From Dipteris shenzhenensis (lineage: Eukaryota > Polypodiophyta > Polypodiopsida > Gleicheniales), in assembly GCA_047967505.1 (NCBI GenBank), contig CM106539.1: 64,000 nt of DNA, one strand, 5' to 3'. Of the stretch, positions 46,970 through 58,869 are shown piece by piece. The first letter of the stretch is position 1, and every line of letters begins with the position of its first letter. A model generated the notes under the pieces. The model did no database searches. It saw only the letters and a list, made by a program, of their open reading frames with translations, and was not told the origin of the DNA. A program made the position numbers and the translations under genes.

Positions 46970-47238
46970 TGTCGCTATAGGAAACTTTCTCAGTGTCGCT
47001 ATATAGTGACCATTCACAAGTCTTATAAGTGTCGCTATATAGCAACCATTTACAAGTCTAATAAGTGTCGCTATATAGCGGTGCTCTTTAAACATCGCTA
47101 TATAGCGACACTTGCCTAGAGTCTCTATATAGCGACACTTAATGAATCCTGCTTTGGTTACTGACGATTAGCACCCCACACATGTGCATGCTAAACATTT
47201 GTGCTTAAGCATCGGAATAGGACCCGTGTATAGTAGTG
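46970..47238. repeat. Subterminal palindromes of CACTA family 2
   Basis: At least five copies of GTCGCTATATAGCGAC or close variants lie within 150 bases, followed by a spacer and the CACTA terminus. The 16-bp motif is a perfect palindrome in its best copies. By analogy with En/Spm, these are probably binding sites for the element's own accessory protein. The same motif is present near the nested end (43,740-43,785). Confidence 0.85.
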
Positions 47239-47420
47239 TTGCAAACATTCTCACTAAAGGACTTAGTGAGACACGCTTCAGAGTGCTACGATCTAAACTT
47301 GGAGTTCTTGCAGCCTCTCTCTTCGAAGATTAACACACGTATGGGTGACTTTTAACATTTGTATATAGATGCATATTTGTGCAATTTATCCCATGTTTCA
47401 TCCATGTAGAATGAACAAAA

Positions 47421-48653
47421 TCATGACAAATGTCTAAACAAGGCTTGTGTGGGATCTTTGTTACTAAAACCCAATATGCAGTGTGTTGAACGACTTCCTT
47501 TGATGGTCTGGAAATTCCATGCTTTAGACCTGTCAACATCACCAACCTTTACTTCTATGAAGAGCCTTTGTTTAGAATCATCTCCCATCTTCCATGCCAA
47601 CCATTCCACAACATCGTGTGCATTTTGTAGCTTTGCACCATTTACATCCAATTGCTCACTAGTTAGTGCACACTTTGTGACTGCACCAGCCCCATCATGT
47701 TCTCCCTTACCATGACCGCTACTGAAAAAGTTCCACATCATTTGAATGCCAGTCAAAGAGCAATACCTAGCATAATAAACAACATATATAATGCATTTTA
47801 AAATATGCAACATCTTCAGCGTGATGTAGAAAATAAGGGGGCAGTGTCCAATGTCTTACCTTGCAACAAAGTAAAATGGTTGAGCGGCCTTGCATTGAGA
47901 TGCTGCCCCATCTGACTAAACCCAAACTTCAAGCCTTTAGACACAAACCATTGACTATGGAGCATAAAGCAATGCTACACAAATAGTGTGTCATGTTCTT
48001 TGTCATCTAAAATGTAAAAGATGGATTGCTTTTTTATCTCGCTCGTCTCCTTCCAATAGCAAATATGAACCAAGATGGTCACTTGGTCATTATGCCAATG
48101 CATTGATTGAACCTCATCTTGCACTTTGAATGTATAGTTCTCTACAAAGTCAACAACTGAAAGCACCACATCATCAGGAAAATTTGTGGTGCACTCTTTG
48201 AATTGAGAGTGTTGCCAGTAACTATAGAAGTTGTGAGTGATAAACACATTTAAGTGTTGCAAGTATTGAGGGATGATGATGGATGGAGGAGTTTCCTTGT
48301 ATAAGAGTTTTATTCTTTTCTTTGCATCACCTTTTCCCCTATCCTCGGTGACATATTCATACATATTCCATCGTACCAATGCACCATTTGCATCATCCAA
48401 CTCACACGATCAAAACAACGGTTGTGGGCACTTGTCACATTTGTGCAATAAGCATTCAAGCTTGTTCCATAGCATCCTCTTCCTTTGGACATATTGCCGA
48501 ACGCCACATTTTAGACACAGAAGAACAACTGCTGGTGTGGGCAACACATGTGTCCTCCCCTTGGGGACTACAAACCTTGCATAAGAAATCACACATATCG
48601 CCATGCAACAATGTGCTATTCTGCCTCATGGAATTCACTACTAGTCGGAACAA
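47421..48653 (-). pseudogene. Decayed DDE-type transposase-like gene (SDGAASQ / SGHGKG family)
   Basis: Pieces on the reverse strand follow the layout of a widespread eukaryotic transposase-like family. They are a cysteine pair region (LHKCDKCP), an aromatic region (YSYWQHSQFKECT), DFVENYTFKVQDEVQSMHW and SDGAASQ in an alternate frame near 47,920. After an intron ending at about 47,765 come MMWNFFSSGHGKGEHDGAGA and KLQNAHDVVEWL. The Asp in DFVEN and in SDG would be the catalytic candidates. A stop near 48,410 and the frame change near 47,900 break it. No terminal repeats were found, and the superfamily name is left open. Confidence 0.6.
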
Positions 48654-48833
48654 GTCTATTCTTGTATGGTAAATACAATAACAAGTATTCCTTTCCTTCA
48701 GTTTTTTAATGAAATAGGGCTTCCGATTCTAAAAAGAACGGAAACCAATATCTATGGAAGGATGCTCCTCCTTGAAATTAAGGAAGAATTCTGTGTGCAA
48801 AATCAATCATCAACAATCACAACAACACAAAGC

Positions 48834-49105
48834 AACTATAGACGCGCTTGGTAGACGCGCAAAATAGTGGGCGCGTCTATAGGCGTTGCTCTAGTAGAGA
48901 AATTACGGGCGCGTCTATTAGCGCGGCTAAATGCTCGTCTATTTGCACGTCAATCACTGCGTTTATTTGCTCGTTAGACCTGAGAAAATACGGGCCCATC
49001 TAACATCCCATCTATTAGCGCGTCTATTTGCGCGTGTATTTGCGCGTTTATTTGCGCGTTTACACTGAGACTCAGACGCGCATTTAGACACGGGGTTAGA
49101 TGCGA
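48834..49105. repeat. Left subterminal repeats of element A
   Basis: Many copies of GCGCGTCTATTTGCGCGT and TAGACGCGC-like units occur, in both orientations, unusually CpG-rich against an AT-rich background. They are presumed binding sites for the tnpA product. Confidence 0.85.
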
Positions 49106-49272
49106 TCCAGAGAATACAGAAAGTGAGATTTTGGTGTACATCATTGCTTTCCAAACATTGCCCATGATTACCAAAGCACATAAATTTTTGCAAGCCCACA
49201 TATACAAGAATTAAGGGAAATGAGGAGAATGAGACAATATGTAAAATAGTTTTGCCAATATCAATTGTGGGG

Positions 49273-52200
49273 CTACGTTTCAATCTCATCCTCAATGAGA
49301 TCAACGCTTGCCAAACTATCTAGTTCAAAATCCAAACAAGTGTTTAGATCTACAAATACATTCAACCCACTACTACTTGTGCCACTCATGTGCTCATCGA
49401 AATCAAGATCTCCAATGGTAGGCTCGTTCTCACGGGTAATGCCGGCCTCAATATCTATATCTCCTATCTCATGATCATCCTCCTCTCACGGTCATCAACA
49501 CGTCCATGGGCATGATCATCCTCCATACGCTCCATATTAGTAAATGTACTATACATCACTTTGGAACGTGGCATAATAGGTATGACATGCCACCACCTAT
49601 TATTATCCACCATTGGTTGATAGACAACCTAATTCAAACACAAATACAATCATGTTACTTTTCTTGCATCAAATATTTAAAAGCGAGTATTTTTATGTGT
49701 GTGCACAGTATCTGTTCACATTGTTGCGGTAGTATTAGTGTGTCCTTCCTACTTTGCCAAAACTTTGTGGAGTCAATAGTTACAAAGCCACTTGCATGGC
49801 GTTTGATTGTTGCATTAGGGCCTCTTTCCACCACGTCCTTAAACCACTTTACATCCAAAACATACACAAAGAAGCGTCGAAAGTCAAGCATAATGATATC
49901 TTGGATTATGCCACAATAATCATCCATGACTCCATTGGCTCCCTCAAAGCTAGCAATGACGCCGCAATCTTGTGTGTTTCTCTTATCATCAATCCGTTGT
50001 GTTCGAAAATGCTTGCCCTCACACCATATAGCATTGAACATAGTGCACTACACCAAGAAAAAATCAATTAAATAAGCAATCTAAATTATAAAAACCTCCT
50101 AACTTATGCATAACATTCTATATACCGACCTTGCTCATGCATCCCCTAGCATACTCCCATTCTTCCATTGTGATATGCATCCCCTTGTCTTTCTCTGCTT
50201 TCTCCATTTCATCAAGTAGCCAATCCACATGAATATCCTTTGGAAGTGCTCTTAGACGCTGAGGGTATGGCACACGAGATCCGTGGTGTGTACGAAAGAG
50301 GGCCCTTTCTTCTTGTCTTCTTGCCTTTGCATCCTCGTATCTTGTCACCCATCTTTTCATCACATCACTATTAAGCACGTAAAAGAGGTTGATACTATTA
50401 CGCAACTCCGTGTCTATTACTTTGTTGCGTCCTCTTCCTTGAGGCACAATAGAGGTCATCCTTAGGTCTTCATCATCTCTCCATAGTCGTGGAAGAGAGC
50501 TATCCACATCAACAAGAAACTCAGAAATATATACAAGTGACTCTTGTACCAACCAACCCTCGGCCATGCTACCTTCGGGTCTTGCATTTTGTCTCACAAA
50601 GCCCTTCAAGGTCTTCATGAAGCGCTCGAGGAAGAACAACCATCGTGCATGTATAGTACCGCATATAGCAATCTCATCCACCAAATGCACTATGAGATGT
50701 AGTTGGCTTGTGAGAATAGAACGTGGAAATGTCTCCTCCACTAAACAAACCGCCTCCATTGACATAACTCGAGCATTCTCAAGCATGGTGGGATCTATTT
50801 CCTTTGAGCTCACATACCTCACAAGCTCGCCCATCTTGTAAATACAATCTTTCACGTCGTTTGATGCACTACGTGAAATGCTAGTAGGTAGTATGAACTG
50901 AACCTGCAAGGAGGTGGTTGATTAGTTGCTTATAGCTATTCACTCACAAATTTGAAAGGAAAAAGATATTATGCATATAAAATACTTACTTGGAGCATCT
51001 TGTGCCAATCATGAGATTTCAAGCCATATAATTGCTCTACACCTCTTTTCTTGCTCTTTGTAAAGGCTCCCTTCAAACACCTCATGCATCCAGTGGGAGT
51101 ACGAATTGTAGTAATAGCACGCTTCACCGTCGCCATCTCTAGCTTTGATAACATCCACGGTGCACAAGGTAAAAAAACACACCCATTTGGTCTCTCTTGA
51201 GGCCAAGCTTCATGCATCCTCCCTGTGGTACGTAGATCCTCCCTTATGCCTGCCGAATCTCGTGTCCCATTCAAATGCTCCCAAATGGTAGATGCCACAT
51301 TCTTGAAGATATGCATGGGATCGAGCAGGTGATTGATCTTGAGGTGGGACCAATATGGTAAACGATAAAAGATGGAGTATCTAAACAAAATAAAGTGTTA
51401 GCGTGCAATCTTCACTTTCAACCAATATAGCAAATCTTTACTTCTAGCCAATAGTTACAAATCCTTACCGGCTCATGCCAAGTGGTGGAGGAGTCGTGGA
51501 TCCGTCCCAAATTCTCATCCAATCTCCCGCGGTGAGTGATTGTGGGAGGACTTCATTCCAAGGGGAAACATATCTAGGATGATCAGGTGGGAGAAATCGA
51601 TGGTGATTCTCATAGATGACCTTATTCAATGCGTCTACCCGTGAGGCAACTAGCAAAGGACCACAAACAGGACATGCATGGTAACCCGATGTAGTGAGAC
51701 CTGAAACAATAGATGCAATTAAGAGTGGAAGGTGGGTTTAGGGTGCCACGTCCTTGCCTATTCATAATTAAAAAATGCAATTCTTACCTGAACACTCGCC
51801 ATAGCCTGGGAAGTCATGCATCGTCCACATCAAGACTGCTTTGCAGTTGAAGTCTCGTGACGAGGGAGGCCTGCTCACATCATGCTTTTGATACCTCTCA
51901 AAAGTATCTCTAGCTCATCAATCAAAGGCTCCAAATAAACATCTGGGTTTTTGACTTTATGTTTCCCTAGAATTAGAAGGGACAGCATGACATATCCTTT
52001 CTTAATAGCCATAGAGAGTGGAAGATTGTAATTCACCAATACCACTGGCCATACACTGTAAGACGTGCTTTTGAGACCAAATGGGTTCACACCATCCATA
52101 CCCAATCCAAGTCTCAAGCTCCTAGGTTCTGCCTTGAAGCTTGGCCATGTGTCTTCAATATGCTTCCACGCAGGAGAGTCCGCGGGAGTTCTCCACTTGC

Positions 52201-53253
52201 CATCGGTTGATCGATGGGAGGAATGCCATGACATGAGCTCTGCAATAGATTTGCACTTGAACATATGTTGGATGCGAGGGATTATGGGAAAATGTCGCAA
52301 TACCTTACGAGGCATGTCCAAGGTTTTGAGATCTGCTCTATATCTTGCCTCTCCACAAGTAGGACACTCTCTTGCATCCTTATGTAGTCCACGAAACAAA
52401 AGGCAATCGTTGACACATGCATGGATGCGCTTGTAATCTAATCCTCCAAGAGAGGTCACATGTTGCCTTGCCATATCTCTTGAGGTCGGTAATTTATTCT
52501 CCCTTGGAAGCATTTTACACAATAGCCTGCACGTGAAGACCATAAATGAGGAAAAGCATTCGAGTAATTGACCCACGCGCATAATTCATCATGTTTGCAA
52601 AATCGACTTTAAATTAAAGCTTACTTGAGTAATGCATTCAAACTTGCATTGCTCCATCCATAGATGGTTTGCAAGTTTAGTAACTCAAGGGAGGCACGTA
52701 GAACAGAGAATGTGCACCCCTCAAACAGTGGAGTCGATGCTGCGGTAAAAAGATCATCCTCCTCCATGCTATTATCCCTCCCTTGATGGATATATAAATC
52801 CCGCACCATATCATCAAACACCTCCTCCTCCACGGCTTCATGAGGTAATGGTGGAGGGCTACTATCACCATCACTCCATGCATCCGTAACGGTCCCTCCT
52901 GAAGATCCCACCTCATATCGCCGACGCTTCGCCTCCTCACGACGGGCATAGGGTAACATGTGCGGGTGTGGCACTGCATCTTGTATCAAATTAAAACGGG
53001 ATCATTATAACTCAAACATATGAACACCCATAGGTATCTCAATCAACCTTAACTTACAAATCCTTACCCTGTTTATGGTCACATCCCATTCTCCATACTT
53101 TGAGATATGATTGAGCGTAATCCTGTGTGCACGATACATGTTTCCTCGACATCGATCACACAGACATTTGATTTTTTTCTCCAACCACATTTCGCGATGG
53201 TGGATACGGAGGGATTCATCCTCACTGGAGCTGCTTGTTGAAGATGGAGACAT
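49273..53253 (-). pseudogene. tnpD-like transposase (TNP2, DUF4218, DUF4216) of element A
   Basis: The start is MSPSSTSSSSEDESLR at 53,253. Exons on the reverse strand are about 53,253-53,068; 52,980-52,625; 52,526-51,788; 51,700-51,469; 51,380-50,990; 50,903-50,118; then a DUF4216 exon (about 50,045-49,710) and the last exon to 49,273. The junctions at 52,625/52,526 and 50,990/50,903 keep phase. Domains in order: N-terminal Cys/His piece (CLCDRCRG), acidic region, TNP2 core (DYKRIHACVNDC, CPTCGEARY, GMDGVNPFG, LDPMHIFKN), DUF4218 (LIVHLVDEIAICGTIHARW), DUF4216 (VYVLDVKWFKDVV, FVTIDSTKFW) and an acidic tail. A one-base loss near 51,890 (B is intact there) and another near 49,487 shift the frame. 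The gene is otherwise complete. Confidence 0.88.
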
Positions 53254-53289
53254 CCTACAAACAAACAACCCACCAAATTTGCTCTTCTT

Positions 53290-54300
53290 CAAATGCTTAA
53301 CTTAAAAACTCTGTGTCGCGTCTAAATGCCCGTCTATCGTCGCGTCTACTATCGCGTCTATCTGCGCGTCTAAATGCCCGTCTACTCTGTGTATTTAAAC
53401 GCGCCTGTAGACGCGCTAATAGACGCGCCTATAGACGTGCTTACTCTGTGTATTCAGATGCGATTATAGATGCGCTAATAGACGCGACTATACCCGTGAC
53501 TTTTAAACCTGCTTTTCGGCGCGCCGCTCGCTTTGCTTTTCTTTTAACTACTTAAACTTCGCGAGCGGCTTTCTTCCTTCATTATTAGCAGTTCTATAGA
53601 TTCGAAGCTTAAGAGAGAGCCTCCCATACACACACAGTTCCAAGCTTTCACTCAAGACAAAGGGACCGTACCTACACAGCTTGCTTCCAAGCCTAAAGAA
53701 GAGGAGGAGTACGAACAAGGAGAAGAGGAGGAGAAGAAACAAGTTTGGAAAAGAAAGATCCTTCCATACCTTTTTCCAAGTAAGTCCTTTTGAAGTTGTT
53801 CTTGCTTGCTCTTTCCAGTTTTGTACTTTTTCGCATCCACGAAATGCAGCATCTAGGTATGAGCGACACGTTCTTTTGTCGAGCAAAACGTCCTTTTCCA
53901 CTTTTGAGTATTCTCGACTGTCGGAGCGCGTGTATACAGGCGTTTGAGGGCGCATCTAAACGCGCATCTACAGGTGCATCTATTTGCGCGTCTGGCTTGC
54001 TACAGACACGCACAGACGCGGATATAGACGCCTAAACAGATGATCTGTTAAACGGAAGTTTAAACGAATTGTTAGACGCGCTTTTAGACGCGCTGTTAGA
54101 CGGATGTTTGGACGGGTTGTTAAACACGCTTTTTAACGCACTGTTAGACGGATGTTTTGATGGTCTGTTAGATGCGGTGATAGATGCACTTTTACTTGAA
54201 CTGTTAAACACTCTGTTAGATGCGTTTATAGATGCGAAGATTAGATGGGTCTATAGATGCGCTCTGACAGAGCCTCTTTTTTTTTTTTTCCCCTTTCTTC
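53290..54300. promoter_or_regulatory. Central repeat block and presumed divergent promoter of element A
   Basis: Between the two divergent genes are many copies of GCGTCTA-type repeats. At 53,310-53,500 they are like those at the ends of the element, and at 53,940-54,260 they are a series of GTTAGACGC / ACTGTTAGACGGATG units. The middle (53,550-53,930) has no gene that I can support and may be leader sequence of either transcript. A T-rich tract and AG at 54,339 just before the tnpA-like ATG suggest a 5' leader intron. Confidence 0.6.
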
Positions 54301-54345
54301 TTAGCTCCCAAAGTAATAGATTTGTTTATTTTTTTCCAGTTTAAC

Positions 54346-55811
54346 ATGTGGGGAGGAAGTGCTTCTAGCTCACCTGATCCGCGTGAATCGATATGGAAGG
54401 ATTTATATAATATTTTAGGGCACCCTCCTAGTCCTGCGGAGTTATACGGGTACATGACGGGTACCCTTAACACTCCCTAGGAGTCGGCAGTATAGACTCC
54501 AAGCCACCCCACACCGCCTGAGATCACCCCAGCGGAGTCCGCACAGCCGTCTTATGCCCCTTCCCCCGTACCGTCTTATGCCCCTTCCCCCATGCCATCT
54601 TATGTCCCTTCTGCCATCCCGTCTTATGCCCCTTCCCCCATGCCTTCAGGAGGTCCTTCTTCCTCAGTGAGCCGTCGACGTACTCCCCAGCCATCGAGAC
54701 TCGGTTCTCCAGCTACGAGTGGTCAGCGTAGTCCTGCGCAGTCCCCAGCTACGAGTGGCCAGTGTACGAGCTCGACACGATAGGGTGGCAGGCGTAGTAG
54801 CAGGGAGAGCGGTGGCGGATGCATGGCACAGTGCTTTGGGCCATGTGGCAGTGAGGCCGAGGATGATGATTCCGATGATTTAGACGTGCCTCTGGGTGAT
54901 GGTACGATTTATTATGACATCACCCAGACAGGAGGCATCTTGATGGATGCGCGGGGGAAGGATGTAATGGCCTTCATGCGCTCTGTAATTGCTAACAATT
55001 ACAGAGATTGCTTTATCCACTATAAAGACCACCCAAAGAGGTTAGCTGATGAGACCCTCGCTACTGTTCGCTCTAGGTATCCTAACCCCCCCAATCACCA
55101 GTTCACAGATAAATGGGCCAAGTCAAAGATTGTTACGATACTTAGCAATAAAAGATCTTCCCTTAAGAGGCAGGCACTAGCGGAGCTTGCCAGACTTGAG
55201 GCAGGTCAACCTTCAAGGGGCCCGCCCCACACCGCTCAGAAGCGTTAGTGGAAGAAGGCAATGAAGTCAGCGAGGGAGGAGCCCAGTCTTCTGCAGCACG
55301 TGGAGGCACAAAGGATCCAGATGGAGGAGTATGGGAGCGCACATTTTGGAACAGGGGGTGTTGAATCATGGGAGGCCCAATTTGTAAGTATCGATCTCAA
55401 ATTATATTGCTTATGTAGTTTATTAGGAGGTTGGTTGTTTCTTTGTACTAATCCCTCCACAAAGTGTATCGCGGTCATGCAGCTTGAGATCGTGGGCAGA
55501 TACCCTACTCTAGTGGAGAGAGCCTACCACCGCCACCATCGCAGAGGAGATACATGGAGGCACTTCTATGATGACGGGTTGATTACTGAGGAGCAGTATA
55601 CCCGAGCGACTGGACATGCCCCCCAGGTATTTGAAAGTAATTAAATAATGCCAAAATTATAAGTAAAGATTTGATTTTTCATACATTGATATATGTTGTC
55701 CCTTGTTTACAGGGTGCCCCTGCACAAGACGACGAGGAAGACGAGGAAGGAGGTGCAGAAGGGAGCGCAGAAGGCAGCACATCAGGGAGCGTGGAAGGCA
55801 GCGAGGATTAG
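54346..55811 (+). pseudogene. tnpA-like (transposase_24 type) gene of element A
   Basis: The start is MWGGSASSSPDPRES at 54,346. Exon 1 runs to the GTAAGT donor at 55,384. It holds ILGHPPSPAELYGYMTGTL, a PSYAPSPMPS repeat region, then the conserved block DITQTGGILMDARGKDVMAF, YRDCFIHY and KRLADETLATVRSRYPNPPN. Exon 2 is 55,493-55,626 (LEIVGRYPTLVERAYHRHHR, RHFYDDGLITEEQY). Exon 3 is 55,713-55,811, an acidic tail (GAPAQDDEEDEEGG) ending in TAG. Stops at about 54,478, 54,493, 54,782 and 55,246 interrupt exon 1, and the first two read as former glutamine codons (C to T). The product would bind the subterminal repeats. Confidence 0.85.
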
Positions 55812-56164
55812 TCGTAGAAGTAGTGCTACTATTCTTTTTTGTACTTAAAGCCATTGGCTTGGCTTCGTGCCTCTTGTATATAGACTCCTCTTATTTTTTG
55901 TACTTGAAGCCACATGACATGGCTTAGCTTCCTTATTTTTTGTACTTGGAGCCACATGACGTGGCTTAGCTTCGTGCTATATGTATATACAAGCACTTTT
56001 TGAGCTTTCAATTTTATTGCGTCTTGGAGTTGTAATATTTTATTTGGAATTGTAATTAAAATGAGGTTGGCTGTAAGAATTGAATTACAGAATATGGATA
56101 TGGGATTCTTGTAACTATATAGCATACACAACATACATAGTATTCTGTAAAATTAAAAAAAAAA

Positions 56165-56428
56165 AAGGTGCGTCTATCAGCGTGTTTACAAACGCGTTTA
56201 TATTTGCGTCTGTCTGTTCGATATGCGTCTATACGTGCGTCTATCAAAGCGTTTATTTGCGCGTCTATTTACGCATGTATGAGCACGTCTATACGTGCGT
56301 AAGTCTGATATATAGACGCGCTAATAGACGCGGGTCTCCTGACGCGCAAATAGATGCGCCCGTAAGTTTTTTATTTAGTTCATGAAACGCGTCTGTGCGC
56401 GCGTCTATGGGTGCTTTGTCTTGTTGTG
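56165..56428. repeat. Right subterminal repeats of element A
   Basis: Units such as GCGTCTATCAGCGTG, ACGCGCTAATAGACGCG and GCGCGTCTATTTACGC mirror those at the left end. The block ends in the terminal inverted repeat. The 350 bases before it are 3' flank of the tnpA-like gene and include the repeated GCTTCGTGC / AAGCCACATGACGTGGCTT segments. Confidence 0.85.
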
Positions 56429-56499
56429 AATCAGTATTAATTAAACCTAGACCGTTAAACCTAGACATCAAACAAGAAAACTATAAGTTATTTAAAACT

Positions 56500-57430
56500 T
56501 AGAGTGCCATCATTTTTTTTCTAAGTTCTATCACTCAATTACTAAGTCTTAACTGCTACTAGTAGTGCCAAATATCACTAAGTGCTAGATAGTACTAATT
56601 AGTAAATGCTAGATAGTACTAAATATATTTACATAGTACTAAGTGCTAAATATTTTACTAAATGCTAGATAGTATTAAGTGCGAATATTACTAACTGCTA
56701 GTTTAGTACTATTAGTAAGTGCTAATATTACTAAGTGCAGTATAGTACTAAGTGCTAATATTAGTAAGTGCTAATATTACTAGGTGCTAGATAGTACTAT
56801 TAGTACTAAATATTAAGTGGTAATATTAGTAAGTGCTAATATTACCAGTGCTGGATAGTACTAAATAATAAGTGCTAGATAGTACTAATAGGAAGTGTTA
56901 ATATTTGTAAGTGCTAGATAGCAAGTGCTAATATTACTAAATAGTAAATGCTTGATCTATAGTACTATTAGTACTAAATAGCAAGTGCTAGATGGTAAGT
57001 GTGCTATTACTAGGTGCTATATAGTATTATTAGTACTGAACAGTAAGTGCTAATATTACTAAGTGCTAGATAGTATTAAAGAGTACTTACTAAGTGCTAA
57101 TATTACTAAGCGCTAAGAATTATTGAGTCCTAAATAGTACTTACTCAGTGCTAAATGTTACTAAGTGCTACATAGTACTAAATAGTGCTAAAATAGTGCA
57201 AAATAACACTACTAATAGTAGTAATAGCAGATTTAAGGCAAGGAAAAGAACAATATCCAAACAGTACTATATAGTACTAGTAGCAAGGTTAGTGCAAGGG
57301 ATAGTACTAGGTAGTACTAAATAGAACTTATAGTAGCAGGGTAAATGCAAGAAGAGAATGATTATGTTCGAAGTCCTTCTCTAATACAAAAAATTTCAAA
57401 TATCACACACTACTAATTAACACTAAATAG
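56500..57430. repeat. AAGTGCTA / ATAGTACTA minisatellite
   Basis: About 900 bases are composed of TAAGTGCTA, AATATTACTA and GATAGTACTA modules in changing order. AGTACT is palindromic and occurs very often. It begins about 70 bases after the end of element A. There is no coding content. Confidence 0.9.
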
Positions 57431-58833
57431 TACTAATGACAGCCTTCGCTCTAAAGTCCAAGTTCTTTGTGGTATGCTTGAAATGTCACACAACTATTAA
57501 TGTTAAGTGTCTCATGTTCCTTTCGGAGCAATGCTATGGCAGTGCATTGAGTGAGTTCCCTTCATGGTGTGGCACTTCTAGTGTGGAGTTCTCCATCCTT
57601 CGCACAACCGTATTTCAATGGTAAATCATAAATTAATGAACGACACAAGAATACAATACATCAAAACATGCATGCTCAATCTTACTATATGAGAAAGTCA
57701 TCCTGAGAGAGAGAGAGAAAAAGAGAGAGCTCTAGAGATAGAGAGAGAGAGAGCTATAGAATCACTCAAACATAACTGGTTTTTGCGCCAAAGAGAACAT
57801 ACGGTCCAAAGTGTGAGGGCTTCAATGAGAGATAAGGGGAGAGCCAATTTGCATAGAGAATGGAGAGAGTTGGGGAGAGAGAGAGCAATAGACCTCTAGT
57901 GAAGATGAGCGGAGATAATGGCAGGGATAGAGACAGGACTCCACAAGAGAGAAGAGAGTCGATTGTCAATGGTTTCAAACATGTGCGAGTGATTCCACGA
58001 GAGAGAAGAGAGTCAATTGAGAGTAGATTGTAGATCATGGATTCCTTGATGTGCAGGGAAATTATCCTTGATTGAGAGTGGATTGCAGATTGCAGATCGT
58101 GGACTCCTCGATATGTGGAAATCTAATCCAACTGTCAACGCCTTTTAGTACACAATTTAGTACTATATCTATGCTAGAACCTTTGCCAAAATGAGTAGTG
58201 TTTTAGACACTGTAGCATGCTCTCACCCTACATCTAGCTTTTGAGAGATCAAATTGACCAACAAATCACTCTGTCCAATCCTATTTTCTCCAATCTCTAC
58301 CGCATAGTGAATTTGGACATGATGTCAAAACCACATGCCCTTTACACAAAATGAAGAAGAGATTTCCATTCTTTCTCTTGCTATTGAGAGAGTATTTGCA
58401 TACTATACAAGAAGCTTGATCTACATCACCTTCACCCTTATTCTCATTCCATTGTTCTCAACACAATGTACAATATATTGTCTACACTACAAGTATACTC
58501 TTTAGAGTACAATGTACAATATACTATCTCCACTGCTTAACTTGACACACACACGCTCTAAGGTATACAACATATGAGGCTTTGGATCTCAAATGATCCG
58601 GATGATAGACCCACTAACAAGGGGGTTTTTTAGGAGGGAATAAAATTTTTCCTCCAACAAAGTTTTCATTGTGAGAAATGAGAAAATTTGCATGCCCAAC
58701 AACGTTAATCATATCCAATGGATATTATACTCTGTACGGCCTTGAATTAGGTGAAATTCATATTGTATGTGTGTTTGTGTGTGTATGTGTGTACATGTGT
58801 GTATCCATGTGCTTGAATGCGTTTGCATGAGTG

Positions 58834-58869
<36 letters not shown>

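Larger units (their letters stand above)
43876..47238 (+). mobile_element. CACTA family-2 element, 5' part missing
   Basis: Transposase exons, a 3' flank with palindromic repeats and a canonical CACTA terminus are present. The terminus reads CACTACTATACACGG on the reverse strand and ends at 47,238. The 5' half of the transposase and the left terminus are absent; the nested end at 43,875 forms the left limit. No target duplication can be scored with one end missing. Confidence 0.8.
48818..56428. mobile_element. CACTA-like element A, structurally complete, 7.6 kb
   Basis: The left terminus CACAACAACACAAAGC and the reverse complement of the right terminus CACAACAAGACAAAGC match at 27 of the first 30 positions. 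Both are followed by GACGCG-type repeats. The element is flanked by a 3-bp duplication AAT (48,815-48,817 and 56,429-56,431), the length usual for CACTA elements. Inside are a tnpD-like gene on the reverse strand and a tnpA-like gene on the forward strand, diverging from a central repeat block. The termini are CACAA rather than the canonical CACTA. Frameshifts and stops in both genes suggest that this copy is no longer autonomous. Confidence 0.93.

Noticed and set aside
46970-47140. CRISPR-like array because of regular GTCGCTATATAGCGAC repeats.
   Set aside because: Spacing is irregular, the repeats lie beside a CACTA terminus, and no cas gene is present; they are subterminal repeats of a plant transposon.
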